A program made the position numbers and the translations under genes. A DNA stretch of 64,000 nt, from positions 4,690,001 through 4,754,000 of the forward strand of contig NZ_CP023449.1 in NCBI RefSeq assembly GCF_002355275.1. The letters are read 5' to 3'. This DNA comes from Rhizorhabdus dicambivorans (lineage in GTDB: Bacteria > Pseudomonadota > Alphaproteobacteria > Sphingomonadales > Sphingomonadaceae). The notes below the pieces were generated by a model. It searched no databases. It was given only the letters and a program-made list of their open reading frames with translations, and was not told the DNA's origin. Shown piece by piece: positions 8,875-19,602 of this stretch. Numbering within the stretch: the first letter of the stretch is position 1; the number at the start of each line of letters is the position of its first letter.

Positions 8875-9829
8875 CGTCGCGCGCGGGCGGCGCGACGACC
8901 GCCCCGACATGGGCGACGCCACGCGCCGCCGCGAGGGCCTCCTGCCGGTGCCGCTCGGCATAGCCGGCGCGCTGCGAATCCGTACGCTCCTCGGCGCAGG
9001 CCGGACAGCGCTCCCCCTCGACGAACAGCGGCGAGGCGCGGCCGGCGGCGCTGACCGGGCGGCGACAGGCACGGCACAGGCTGTGGCTGCCGGGTTCCAG
9101 GCCGTGGCCTACCGCGACCCGCTCGTCGAACACGAAGCATTCGCCCTGCCACAGGCTCTGATCGGCCGGGACGGTCTCCAGATATTTCAATATGCCGCCC
9201 TTGAGGTGATAGACATGCTCCACCCCCTCGGCCTTCAGGAAGGCGGTCGCCTTCTCGCAACGTATGCCGCCGGTGCAGAACATCGCCACCTTGGCGGCTG
9301 CGCCGTCGCCCAGCAACCGCTCCCGCTGTTCGCGGAACCAGGCCGGGAAATCGCGGAAGCTGGGGGTTTGCGGATCGATCGCCCCGGCAAAACTGCCGAC
9401 CGCGACCTCATAATCGTTGCGCGTGTCGATGACGATAGTGTCCGGATCGGCGATCAGCGCGTTCCACTCCCCCGGCTCGACATAATGGCCGGCACCCTCC
9501 AGCGGATCGATGTCCGGCTCGCCCATCGTCACGATCTCGCGCTTGAGGCGGACCTTCATGCGGTGGAACGGCATGGTCTCGGCGCGGGCATATTTCACGT
9601 CGATCGCGGCGCAGCCGGGCAGGGAACGAATATGGGCGATCGCCTCGTCGATCGCCGCATCGCCTCCGGCGATCGTGCCGTTGATCCCCTCGCCCGCGAT
9701 CAGCAGGGTGCCCTTCACGCCAAGCCGGTCGCACAGCGCAGCAAGCGGCGCGCGCACGGCCTCGCAATCGGCAAAGCGGGTGAACTGATAGAGCGCCGCG
9801 ACGCGGATCGGGGAAAGGGGCTGGGTCAT
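8864..9829 (-). CDS. trhO: Oxygen-dependent tRNA uridine(34) hydroxylase TrhO
   Basis: A 321-aa protein of the YceA/TrhO family. It has an N-terminal acylphosphatase-like domain (ALYQFTRF, GEGINGTI), a rhodanese domain with the active-site loop CTGGIRCEKA, and a Cys-rich tail (CRACRRP, CPAC) that may bind zinc. TrhO forms 5-hydroxyuridine at tRNA position 34 using O2. The start at 9829 gives MTQPLSPIRV, the usual N-terminus; an in-frame start at 9856 is less likely. It precedes the GST gene with overlap. Confidence 0.88.
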   Translation of the reverse strand: MTQPLSPIRVAALYQFTRFADCEAVRAPLAALCDRLGVKGTLLIAGEGINGTIAGGDAAIDEAIAHIRSLPGCAAIDVKYARAETMPFHRMKVRLKREIVTMGEPDIDPLEGAGHYVEPGEWNALIADPDTIVIDTRNDYEVAVGSFAGAIDPQTPSFRDFPAWFREQRERLLGDGAAAKVAMFCTGGIRCEKATAFLKAEGVEHVYHLKGGILKYLETVPADQSLWQGECFVFDERVAVGHGLEPGSHSLCRACRRPVSAAGRASPLFVEGERCPACAEERTDSQRAGYAERHRQEALAAARGVAHVGAVVAPPARDDGR

Positions 9830-9991
9830 GTCGGTCCGCGACGCTCCTAGCCGCAACCGGCGGCGCGGAGCAAATATGGCGGCCGGCGTCCGGAAGGGGG
9901 TATCGACAATATATCTCCATATCGGAGGAAAAACCGTACGGACTCCTCGGCCAAGCTTCGGCTAAGCTGGGCGCCTGACTTGGGGGGATTG

Positions 9992-11935
9992 ATGATCGGA
10001 TCGCATGCGCTGCGGGTCGGCTTGGCCGTGCTCGCCCTGGCTACCACCACCATGATGCCTGTCGAGGCGGCGCCACCGCTGGAGGTCTACGGCCGGCTAC
10101 CCGAAACCGAGATGGTGGCAATGTCGGCGTCAGGCAGGCGCGTCGCCATGGTCGCCACGGTCAAGGACCAGCGCCGGCTGATCGTGCTCGAGGAAGGCAA
10201 GGTGATCCAGTCGCAGCCCTTCGGGAATCAGAAAGTCCGCAGCCTGCGGTGGGCCGGCGAGGACAAGGTGCTGATGCAGGTGAGTCGGACCTTCTCGCTG
10301 GCCGTTGAGTTTCTGCGCGGCCGGTCCGAGATGTCGACGATGATCGTGATCCCGGTGAACAGCGGCCCGGTCTGGGCCGTGTTCGAACGCGACAAGGACG
10401 TATTCGCCGGTGCGCGCGGCTTCTACGGCATGTCGGGCGGCGACCGCTTCGCCTATTTCGGCGGCATCGCCACGAAACGCGACCGGGCCAGCGTTCAGGT
10501 CAATGACGGACGCCCGACCCTGTACCGGGTCGATCTGGAAACCAGGACCAAGCAGCCCATCGCATACCAGCCCGACAATGCCTCGCGGGACTGGCTGCTA
10601 GGCTCCGACGGCCAGGTCGCGGCCATGCTGGACTTCACCTCGTCACTGGGCAACTGGACGATCCGCAATGCCAGCGGCCGCGCGCTCGCATCGGGCAAAT
10701 CGGCTTCGGGATCGGTAGACCTTCTCAGCCTCGGCCGCTCACCCCGGACGCTACTCTACTGGACACGCAGGGACGATGTCGGCGAGGGCGTGCTGATCGA
10801 GCAGCCCTTCGACGGCTCGCCGGGCACCGAGATATTGTCCGACGACAGCGTCCATGATTACATCATCGACCCCCGCAGCAAATTGTTCATCGGCTACGTC
10901 AGCAGCGGCGACAGGCAGATCCACATGTTCGACCCGCAGCGCGAGAAGATCGTCGCCGCGACCCGCAAGGCCTTTCCAAACCTGACCGTGGAACTGGCGG
11001 GATGGAACGAGGCCTTCGACCGGCTGCTCGTGTTCACGTCGGGCGAGGGCGATCCGGGCACCTGGTGGCAGATCGACCGGCCGACGCGATCGGCCAATGT
11101 GCTCAGTACCGCCTATGCAATCGAGCCGACCGATGTCGGCCCGATCCGGACCTTCACCTATCGCGCAGCGGACGGCCTGGAAATGTCCGGCGTGCTGACC
11201 CTGCCGCCCGGCCGTCCCGCGAGGAACCTGCCGGTCGTGCTGCTGCCGCATGGCGGCCCCCGCTCACAGGACGAGCCCGTGTTCGACTGGTGGGCGCAAG
11301 CCTTTGCATCGCGCGGCTATGCCGTGTTCCAGCCGAATTTCCGCGGCTCGACCGGGTTTGGGCGCAGCTTCGAGCAGGCGGGATGGGGCGAGTGGGGCCG
11401 CAAGATGCAGACCGACATCTCCGATGGCCTCGCGGCGCTGGTGAAGGAGGGAATTGCCGATCCCAAGCGCGCCTGCATCATGGGAGGGAGCTATGGCGGC
11501 TATGCGGCGATGGCGGGCGTGACCCTGCAACAGGGCCTCTATCGCTGCGCGGTATCGGTTGCGGGGGTCGGCGACGTCAGCAAGCTGGTTGCGATCAACC
11601 TGCGCGAGACCGGAGGGAACCCTTTCCTGGACCGCTATTACCGGCGGCAGATCGGCACCGGCCGGGACTATCGCGAGATTTCACCGGTAAACCATGCCTC
11701 GAAGGCCGATGCGCCCATATTGCTGATCCACGGCGTCGACGACATCGTCGTTCCGTTCGACCAGAGCAACGATATGGCGACCGCACTGAGCCGCGCCGGC
11801 AAGCCGTTCGAATTCGTCAAACTGCCCGGCGAAGACCATTGGCTGTCGCGCGGCGAGACGCGGCTGGAGATGCTGAAGGCGGCGGTCGCCTTCGTCGAGA
11901 AGCACAACCCGCCCGATCCCGCACCCAAACCCTGA
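9992..11935 (+). CDS. Secreted S9 family prolyl-oligopeptidase-type peptidase
   Basis: A 647-aa protein with a signal peptide (cleavage near VEAAPP), a beta-propeller region, and a C-terminal alpha/beta hydrolase domain. The triad lies in GGSYGGYAAMAG (Ser), GVDDIVVP (Asp) and GEDHWLS (His), typical of S9C acylaminoacyl/dipeptidyl peptidases. It is predicted periplasmic. The ATG at 9992 follows a GGGGGGA ribosome-binding site; the TTG at 9980 is rejected. The gene stands alone. Confidence 0.88.
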   Translation: MIGSHALRVGLAVLALATTTMMPVEAAPPLEVYGRLPETEMVAMSASGRRVAMVATVKDQRRLIVLEEGKVIQSQPFGNQKVRSLRWAGEDKVLMQVSRTFSLAVEFLRGRSEMSTMIVIPVNSGPVWAVFERDKDVFAGARGFYGMSGGDRFAYFGGIATKRDRASVQVNDGRPTLYRVDLETRTKQPIAYQPDNASRDWLLGSDGQVAAMLDFTSSLGNWTIRNASGRALASGKSASGSVDLLSLGRSPRTLLYWTRRDDVGEGVLIEQPFDGSPGTEILSDDSVHDYIIDPRSKLFIGYVSSGDRQIHMFDPQREKIVAATRKAFPNLTVELAGWNEAFDRLLVFTSGEGDPGTWWQIDRPTRSANVLSTAYAIEPTDVGPIRTFTYRAADGLEMSGVLTLPPGRPARNLPVVLLPHGGPRSQDEPVFDWWAQAFASRGYAVFQPNFRGSTGFGRSFEQAGWGEWGRKMQTDISDGLAALVKEGIADPKRACIMGGSYGGYAAMAGVTLQQGLYRCAVSVAGVGDVSKLVAINLRETGGNPFLDRYYRRQIGTGRDYREISPVNHASKADAPILLIHGVDDIVVPFDQSNDMATALSRAGKPFEFVKLPGEDHWLSRGETRLEMLKAAVAFVEKHNPPDPAPKP

Positions 11936-11948
11936 TCGGCGGCGGGCG

Positions 11949-12209
11949 TCAGCTACCGCTGCCGGCGGAAGCCACATGCACGGGCCGCGCGGCGGGGGTG
12001 CCGTCGACCTTCACCAGCCGCTCGCCATAGCGGACCGAGCGGCGCGGGGTCATCGCTTCGACCGTGCGGGCGGACGCGGCCTGCGGCTCGATATCCTGGC
12101 GCGGCGCCTCGACATCGAAGGCATCGGCGTCGAAATCGATCCGCAGGCCCTGCGCGCACAACCCTGTCGGAGCCAGTATCAGCCCGATCATCACTGCCAG
12201 TTTCTTCAT
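11949..12209 (-). CDS. Small secreted hypothetical protein, 86 aa
   Basis: It begins MKKLAVMIGLILAPTGLCAQG, a clear signal peptide, followed by about 65 acidic to neutral residues with no known domain. A longer reading from 12230 adds MRGEGKA, which contains the likely ribosome-binding sequence. It is convergent with the S9 peptidase gene (13 bp apart) and lies downstream of ftsK on the same strand. The function is unknown. Confidence 0.5.
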   Translation of the reverse strand: MKKLAVMIGLILAPTGLCAQGLRIDFDADAFDVEAPRQDIEPQAASARTVEAMTPRRSVRYGERLVKVDGTPAARPVHVASAGSGS

Positions 12210-12361
12210 GGCTTTGCCCTCGCCACGCATCCGATCATGTCGGACCGGTGACGATCATGCGGGCCAGAGGTGGAGCGGAACTTAAGCGGAGCGGTTAACG
12301 GGCTCTACACCCATTTTTCCCCACGCTACCTTGGTAGCACCGATTCCTTGCCAAAAGATGA

Positions 12362-14761
<2,400 letters not shown>

Positions 14762-14856
14762 ATGACGCCTACCCGGATTCCCGCTTCGTTCCAGAATCCC
14801 ACATGGCGGAGTCGCGGTCAAGCAAAGGGGCTATCGGCTGGTCGCTTCGCGCTGCC

Positions 14857-14905
14857 CCCTCTCCCGCCTCTCCAGACCTGTCTTTCCCGCACAGGCGGGA
14901 GAGGG
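14857..14905. repeat. Palindromic intergenic repeat upstream of ftsK
   Basis: A perfect 12-bp inverted repeat, CCCTCTCCCGCC (14857-14868) and GGCGGGAGAGGG (14894-14905), with a 25-bp loop. It lies in the region shared by the promoters of ftsK and the monooxygenase. It resembles the other dispersed GC-rich palindromes in this chromosome. Confidence 0.7.
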
Positions 14906-14936
14906 ATGGTCATTGGCTTCATCTTTCCCCCGGCCT

Positions 14937-16169
14937 ATGACGCAGCGCATGGATCGCTATGACGTCATCATCCTCGGCGGCGGGCTCGTCGGCCTCACCC
15001 TTGGCATCGCGCTGGCCCGGCATCAGGTGAGCGTGGCGGTGATCGACCCGGCCGACCCGGACAAGGTGCTGGCAACCGGATTCGACGGCCGCGCCTCCGC
15101 GGTGGCGAGCGCGCCTTGGCGGATGCTGCAGGCGATCGGCGTCGGCGAGCGGCTGGAGGGCAAGGGTTGCCCGATCCACGCGATCAAGGTGCAGGACGGG
15201 TTGAGCCCCGAAAGCCTGATGTTCGAGCCGTCCGCCGACGACGGGGCGCTGGGCCACATGTTCGAGAATCGCGACCTGCGCATCGCCCTCGACCAGACCG
15301 CGCGGGCGGCCGAGGGGCTGACCCTGTTGCGCCCCGCCCGCCCTGCAACCGTGGAGCGCGACCTGGACGGCGTGCGGGTCACGCTGGCGGACGGACGGAC
15401 GATAACCGGGGCGCTGCTGATCGGGGCCGAGGGCCGCCAGTCCCCGACGCGCGAGGCCGCCGGCATCACCGTGGCACGCTGGCGCTATGAGCATGTAGCG
15501 ATGATCGCCTCGATCGCGCATGAGAAACCGCACGGCAATGTCGCCTATGAGATATTCTATCCGGCGGGGCCCTTCGCAATCCTGCCGCTGATCGATGGGC
15601 CGGACGGGGAACATCGCTCGGCGCTGGTCTGGACGGTGGACGAGAAGCACGCCCCGGCCATGCTGGGCCTGCCCGACCGCGCCTATCAGGCCGAGGCCGA
15701 GAAGCGGATGGGCGGGATGCTGGGTGCAGTCCGGCTGATCTCGCCCCGCTCCTCCTACCCGCTAGGCTTCCACCACGCCGCGCGGATCACCGACACCCGG
15801 CTGGCACTGGTCGGCGATGCCGCGCACGGCATCCACCCGATCGCGGGCCAGGGCGTCAATCTCGGCTATCGCGACGTCGCCGCGCTGACCGAAGTGCTGG
15901 TGGAGGGAATGCGGCTCGGCCTCGATCCGGGCGACGCGCAACTGCTCGCCCGCTATCAGCGCTGGCGCAGCCTGGACAGCTTCCTCGTCGCCTCCTCCAC
16001 CGACGGCCTCACCCGGCTGTTCGGCCTGAAGGGCCGCACCGCGCGGACGGTGCGCCGCATCGGCCTCGGCGCGGTCCAGCGGCTAGGGCCGCTGAAGAAG
16101 CGCTTCATGGCCGAGGCGCGCGGCGAGACCGGCGCGATGCCGAGACTGCTGCAGGGCGTGGCGATCTGA
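14937..16169 (+). CDS. UbiH/UbiF/VisC family FAD-dependent monooxygenase
   Basis: A 410-aa flavoprotein monooxygenase. The N-terminal dinucleotide fold reads VIILGGGLVGLTLG, the middle DG motif is present, and the FAD ribityl motif GDAAHGIHPIAGQGVNLGYRD lies in the C-terminal third, the signature of ubiquinone-ring hydroxylases. The likely role is one of the ring hydroxylations of ubiquinone synthesis; which carbon cannot be told. A second ATG at 14949 (MDRYDVI) is an equally good start. Confidence 0.85.
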   Translation: MTQRMDRYDVIILGGGLVGLTLGIALARHQVSVAVIDPADPDKVLATGFDGRASAVASAPWRMLQAIGVGERLEGKGCPIHAIKVQDGLSPESLMFEPSADDGALGHMFENRDLRIALDQTARAAEGLTLLRPARPATVERDLDGVRVTLADGRTITGALLIGAEGRQSPTREAAGITVARWRYEHVAMIASIAHEKPHGNVAYEIFYPAGPFAILPLIDGPDGEHRSALVWTVDEKHAPAMLGLPDRAYQAEAEKRMGGMLGAVRLISPRSSYPLGFHHAARITDTRLALVGDAAHGIHPIAGQGVNLGYRDVAALTEVLVEGMRLGLDPGDAQLLARYQRWRSLDSFLVASSTDGLTRLFGLKGRTARTVRRIGLGAVQRLGPLKKRFMAEARGETGAMPRLLQGVAI

Positions 16170-16199
16170 CGGCGGCCTTCGTCCCGCGAGGGGGCGGGC

Positions 16200-16373
16200 C
16201 TATTTTCCGAGCCGCCGCGCCTCTTCGACCAGCATCACCGGCACACCGTCGCGGATCGGATAGGCGAGCCCCGCCGCTTCCGAGAGCAATTCCTGGGCCG
16301 CTTCGTCATAGCGCAGCTCCGTACGGGTCACGGGGCAGACGAGCAGCTTAAGCAGGTCGGGATCGGCTGTCAT
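16200..16373 (-). CDS. Trm112 family protein
   Basis: A 57-aa protein, [20 protein letters not shown] at the N-terminus. It matches the small bacterial Trm112-like family (YcaR type), which begins with a leucine-rich helix and a CPVT turn and contains [17 protein letters not shown]. Only one Cys is present, so it lacks the four-Cys zinc site of eukaryotic Trm112. Its ATG overlaps the stop of the LON-domain gene by 4 bp (ATGA), so it is the last gene of that operon. Confidence 0.85.
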   Translation of the reverse strand: MTADPDLLKLLVCPVTRTELRYDEAAQELLSEAAGLAYPIRDGVPVMLVEEARRLGK

Positions 16374-16984
16374 TGCAGGGTCGCGGGATCGTCATCGCCG
16401 CGGCGGAAGAAGCCGAGGAACTGGGCGAGCAGATCGGCCCGGTCGGTGAGCGTCATCGCCTCCAGCAGCGCCTGCTTGGCGGCGGCGTCGAACGGCGCGA
16501 TCGCCGATATCGCGTTGACCAGCGTCTCGTCGTCGAGCCGGCTGACCTGGGTCCAGTCGACCGCGACGCCGCGGCTGTCGGCGAAGCGACGGGCCTCCCG
16601 CTCGATCTCGGCGCGCATGACCATGGGCAGAGGCTCGGGCGTCTGCGCGTCGCCGAAGCTCGCGGTATCGCCCTCGACCTGTCGGAACGGCGTGGTGACC
16701 GGCAGCTCGCGGAGCAGCCGGAAGCGCGTGACGCCTTCGAGTATGATGTTGAAGCGCCCGTCGTCGAGCCGCTCGAACTCGCGGATATGGCCGACGCAGC
16801 CGACGTCGAACAGCGGCGGCGGCTCCCCGGGACCGCGCGGCTGGATCATCGAGATGCGCCGGTCGCGCGCCAGCGCGTCGGTAACAAGCGCCCGGTAGCG
16901 CGGCTCGAAGATGTGCAGCGGCAGATGCCCGCGCGGGAAAAGCAATGCGCCCGCCAGCGGGAAGATCGACAGGCGTTCGGCCAT
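16370..16984 (-). CDS. LON peptidase substrate-binding domain protein
   Basis: A 204-aa protein consisting of the Lon N-terminal (PUA-like) domain only: [27 protein letters not shown] is the diagnostic start, with no AAA or protease domain. The role is unknown; it may act as a substrate-recognition module. It sits one base from the end of the thioredoxin-like gene upstream and overlaps the Trm112-like gene downstream, so three genes form a compact operon (16200-17897). Confidence 0.9.
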   Translation of the reverse strand: MAERLSIFPLAGALLFPRGHLPLHIFEPRYRALVTDALARDRRISMIQPRGPGEPPPLFDVGCVGHIREFERLDDGRFNIILEGVTRFRLLRELPVTTPFRQVEGDTASFGDAQTPEPLPMVMRAEIEREARRFADSRGVAVDWTQVSRLDDETLVNAISAIAPFDAAAKQALLEAMTLTDRADLLAQFLGFFRRGDDDPATLQ

Positions 16985-16985
16985 C

Positions 16986-17897
16986 TCAGGTGAAGAGGAT
17001 GGCGGAGAGGCGGCGGCGCTGGTCCCGCACCCACATATCCTCGAGGCCGACGACCTCCAGCAGCTTGAGCAACCGCTGCCGCGCGGCGCCGTCGTTCCAA
17101 GTACGATCGCGGGCGATGCTCTCCAGCAGCTGATCCGCGGCGCCGTCGCGGTCTCCGGCGGCCATCAGCCCGCCGGCCAGTTCGAAACGCGCCTCATGAT
17201 CGTCCGGATCGGCGGCAATCCTCGCCCGCAGCGCGCCGAGATCGTCGACCGAAGCGGCTTCGCGCGCCAGCGCCACCGCCGCCTGGGCACGGGCGATCGG
17301 CGCCTCCTTCGTCTTTTCGGGCGGCAGGGCGGCGAGCAGCGCGTCGGCCGCATCGACGTCACCGGCCTTGACCTGGGCACGGGCCAGTCCCGAGACGACA
17401 TCGGCATTGTCGGGCGCCATCTCGACGAGCTGGCCGAAGATCGACAGGGCGCGCTCGACGTCGCCGGCCTCCAGCACCTCCTCGCCCATCGCGATCAGCG
17501 GGGCGATGTCCTCCTCCATCTTCTGCGCGTCACCCTGCACCGGCAGCTGGCGCAATATCTGGTCGAGCATCTGCTTGAGCTGGCTCTCGCTGCGCGCGGG
17601 AGTCAGGTCGGCCACGGGCTGGCCCTGGAAGATCGCGTAGACGGTGGGGATCGACTGGATACGGAACTGGGCCGCGATCAGCTTCTGCTCGTCGACGTTG
17701 ATCTTGGCGAGGACGACGCCCTTGTCGGCATAATCGGCGGCAACCTTCTCCAGAACCGGGGTCAGCGCCTTGCACGGCCCGCACCATTCGGCCCAGAAAT
17801 CGAGGATGACGAGTGAGGTCATCGACGGTTCGACGACATCGCGCCGGAACGCCTCGATGGCTTCCTTGTCCGCCGCGCTCATCCCCAGGGTGGCCAC
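16986..17897 (-). CDS. Thioredoxin-fold/TPR protein, CnoX (YbbN)-like chaperedoxin
   Basis: A 303-aa protein with an N-terminal thioredoxin domain (DFWAEWCGPCKALTP, CGPC active site) followed by four or so tetratricopeptide-like helical repeats (VERALSIFGQLVEMAPDNAD and similar), the architecture of CnoX/YbbN. E. coli CnoX has SxxC and acts as a holdase; alphaproteobacterial members keep CGPC and are reported to have redox activity. It is likely cytoplasmic, protecting proteins under oxidative stress. First gene of the LON/Trm112 operon. Confidence 0.87.
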   Translation of the reverse strand: MATLGMSAADKEAIEAFRRDVVEPSMTSLVILDFWAEWCGPCKALTPVLEKVAADYADKGVVLAKINVDEQKLIAAQFRIQSIPTVYAIFQGQPVADLTPARSESQLKQMLDQILRQLPVQGDAQKMEEDIAPLIAMGEEVLEAGDVERALSIFGQLVEMAPDNADVVSGLARAQVKAGDVDAADALLAALPPEKTKEAPIARAQAAVALAREAASVDDLGALRARIAADPDDHEARFELAGGLMAAGDRDGAADQLLESIARDRTWNDGAARQRLLKLLEVVGLEDMWVRDQRRRLSAILFT

Positions 17898-17987
17898 TTA
17901 TGATTCTCCCTAAGTCCAAAAATCCGGCCCCTTATGTGGGAGGCCGCCCGCTTATGCCAAGCCCCGCAAGTTTTTCACGAATCAGGC

Positions 17988-18016
17988 TTGCGGACCACGA
18001 ACCCCCACGCTAATAG
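17988..18016 (+). promoter_or_regulatory. Predicted sigma-70 promoter of tRNA-Gly
   Basis: A -35 box TTGCGG (17988-17993) and a -10 box TAATAG (18011-18016) are separated by exactly 17 bp. They sit 43 bp upstream of the tRNA, a normal leader length for a stable-RNA gene. Confidence 0.6.
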
Positions 18017-18058
18017 CCGCGCCTCGACAGCAGGCAGGCCCTGCTGGACGGCGCCAGA

Positions 18059-18133
18059 GCGGGCGTAGCTCAGGGGTAGAGCACAACCTTGCCAAGGTTG
18101 GGGTCGAGGGTTCGAATCCCTTCGCCCGCTCCA
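18059..18133 (+). tRNA. tRNA-Gly (anticodon GCC)
   Basis: A cloverleaf can be drawn by hand. The acceptor stem is GCGGGCG/CGCCCGC, the D stem GCTC/GAGC, and the anticodon stem CAACC/GGTTG with loop TTGCCAA (anticodon GCC at 18091-18093). The T arm is GAGGG/CCCTT with the TTCGAAT loop, then discriminator T. CCA (18131-18133) is encoded. The 3' end borders the mobile element and is the probable integration site. Confidence 0.97.
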
Positions 18134-18235
18134 GTTTTCTCCCAGAAAACCAACATCTTCCAGCGGACGGGCCGCTTGCTACAGCTGGAGACAAGGCCTC
18201 CGCGAAGAGCCATTGTCTCCATATTGTCTCCAATT
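18134..18235. other. Probable attachment-site (att) region of the ICE
   Basis: Just after the tRNA, GGAGACAA occurs once in forward orientation (18187-18194) and twice in reverse as TTGTCTCC (18213-18220 and 18224-18231), the latter pair spaced 11 bp start to start, one helical turn. Such repeats beside a tRNA 3' end resemble arm-type binding sites of tyrosine integrases. The core crossover sequence would be the tRNA 3' part. Confidence 0.5.
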
Positions 18236-18380
18236 TTGGGCGAAGTGTCGCGAAGGTTTGGCAGTGCCGGCGTAGGGCTCGGGTTTGTCGCGTGCTGGTG
18301 TAACCGTCCGGACGGTTCACGCGAATTGCATCGGGGCGCCCAAAATTGGTTGCGGTGCCCATGGGGCGGCCCGGGGACCA

Positions 18381-19142
18381 ATGAACATCCACTTCGCGTG
18401 CACACAATGCGGCAGATGCTGCCATGGGTTGAGACTTACCCTCAGTGTCGACGAAGCGATCGCATGGGCAGGAAATGGCGATACGGTCCAGATCCTGACC
18501 GAGGCGCTGCCCCAGAGCGAGGGTAACGCTGACGAGGAATCGCACGCCGAATACGAGAAAGCTCGATCATTTCCCGCAACCAGCGGCGAGGCAACGATTC
18601 GGATTGCCGCAATCCTGGTCGCGTTCCACCCCGGACCTTGCCCCCACTTGCGCCCCGACATGCGGTGTGGAAACTATTCGGCGCGACCTCGCATCTGTCG
18701 CATATACCCGCTTGAAAGCCGACCGTTCACAAACCTGTCGGTTGAGCGGAAGCTCTGCCCGCCAGAGGCCTGGGCACTTGGACACCCGCCGCTCATGTCT
18801 GGTGAACTGATCGCAGACCCTGCAGGCGCCCGCATCGTTGGCGAACACAGGCGCATTCTTATCGAGGATGTCCCGGTCGTATCAGCAACATGCACAACAC
18901 TTGGCATATCCACTGCAGCATTCGCTAACGAAGGTCTGGCCGTGCACACTCCTGAGCCTTCGGCTCTAGTCGCGGCCCTTCAAACGGCAAAAGCCGCATC
19001 CAGCCATTTGCCGAGAGCGGAGCAATGGGCGATTGTTACCAACCGCCGATCGACACTCGCGATACTGGAATCTGCGGGTTGCCAAGCTGAACTCGTCACC
19101 CGAGGTGGCAACTATCTCGGATCGTTCCCGGACGAAATTTGA
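18381..19142 (+). CDS. YkgJ-family cysteine-cluster protein
   Basis: A 253-aa protein beginning MNIHFACTQCGRCCHGL. The CxxCxxCC cluster plus a second CxNYxxRPxxCRxYP-like segment (CGNYSARPRICRIYP) define the YkgJ/UPF0153 iron- or zinc-binding family. The C-terminal 100 residues have no recognised domain. The start is the ATG at 18381 with GGGGA upstream; an in-frame start at 18285 is poorly supported. It is the first gene of the mobile element and has slightly lower GC than the core chromosome. The role is unknown. Confidence 0.7.
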   Translation: MNIHFACTQCGRCCHGLRLTLSVDEAIAWAGNGDTVQILTEALPQSEGNADEESHAEYEKARSFPATSGEATIRIAAILVAFHPGPCPHLRPDMRCGNYSARPRICRIYPLESRPFTNLSVERKLCPPEAWALGHPPLMSGELIADPAGARIVGEHRRILIEDVPVVSATCTTLGISTAAFANEGLAVHTPEPSALVAALQTAKAASSHLPRAEQWAIVTNRRSTLAILESAGCQAELVTRGGNYLGSFPDEI

Positions 19143-19212
19143 GATCCACAAGGTCACACTGTGACCATGGTGCCTGCTGGGGAAAGCCTTCCCCTGACCA
19201 GGAGCCATCATC

Positions 19213-19371
19213 ATGTCTCCTGCTACCCCTTCTGCGGGGACACCCCGCAACACCCCGAGAAGCGGAGCGGGACGAAGACGCGCTCGGTCCCGCACGCCGT
19301 TCCGGCGCGCTCCTGCGGGCGCGGCTTATGACGAGGATGGCCCCGCGCGCACTCTGAATCGGCGGTCATGA
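19213..19371 (+). CDS. Possible small Arg/Pro-rich protein, 52 aa
   Basis: An ATG-initiated reading frame preceded by an AGGAG (19200-19204) at 8 bases. The product begins MSPATPSAGTPRNTP, is very rich in Arg, Pro and Ala, and has no known domain. A hairpin GGGGAA/TTCCCC (19179-19184 and 19189-19194) lies directly upstream. It might be a leader peptide in the long 5' region of the DUF932 gene. Coding is uncertain. Confidence 0.3.
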   Translation: MSPATPSAGTPRNTPRSGAGRRRARSRTPFRRAPAGAAYDEDGPARTLNRRS

Positions 19372-19520
19372 TTTCTCGTCCAGGCGATGAAAGCCGACAC
19401 GCCCCGCCTTTCCGCCTGTACGAGCAAGTGAGCAACGCCGCCTCGTTTCAGGGTGCGGTTGCTTGTCTTGGCAATCTCGCTGGCCGCTCGCGCGACGCGA
19501 CGCGAAGCATGTGCAGGTGA

Positions 19521-19600
19521 GAGTGAGAGGCTGGCGGGCTTCGCCGTGACGGGATGAGGGTCGAGAGAGAGGCTCCCGGCCGCCCGTCATGGAGGTTTCC
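19521..19600 (+). promoter_or_regulatory. Conserved hairpin leader, copy A (DUF932 gene)
   Basis: The 80 bp upstream of the DUF932 gene hold TGACGGG (19547-19553) and its inverted copy CCCGTCA (19583-19589), with GAGAGAGAGGCTCCCGG between. The 3' arm ends one base before the ATGGAGG that provides the ribosome-binding site. Nearly the same sequence precedes parB (20842-20921), and a diverged copy precedes the DUF2958 gene (50613-50690). This suggests a structured mRNA leader controlling translation. Confidence 0.6.
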
Positions 19601-19602
19601 CC

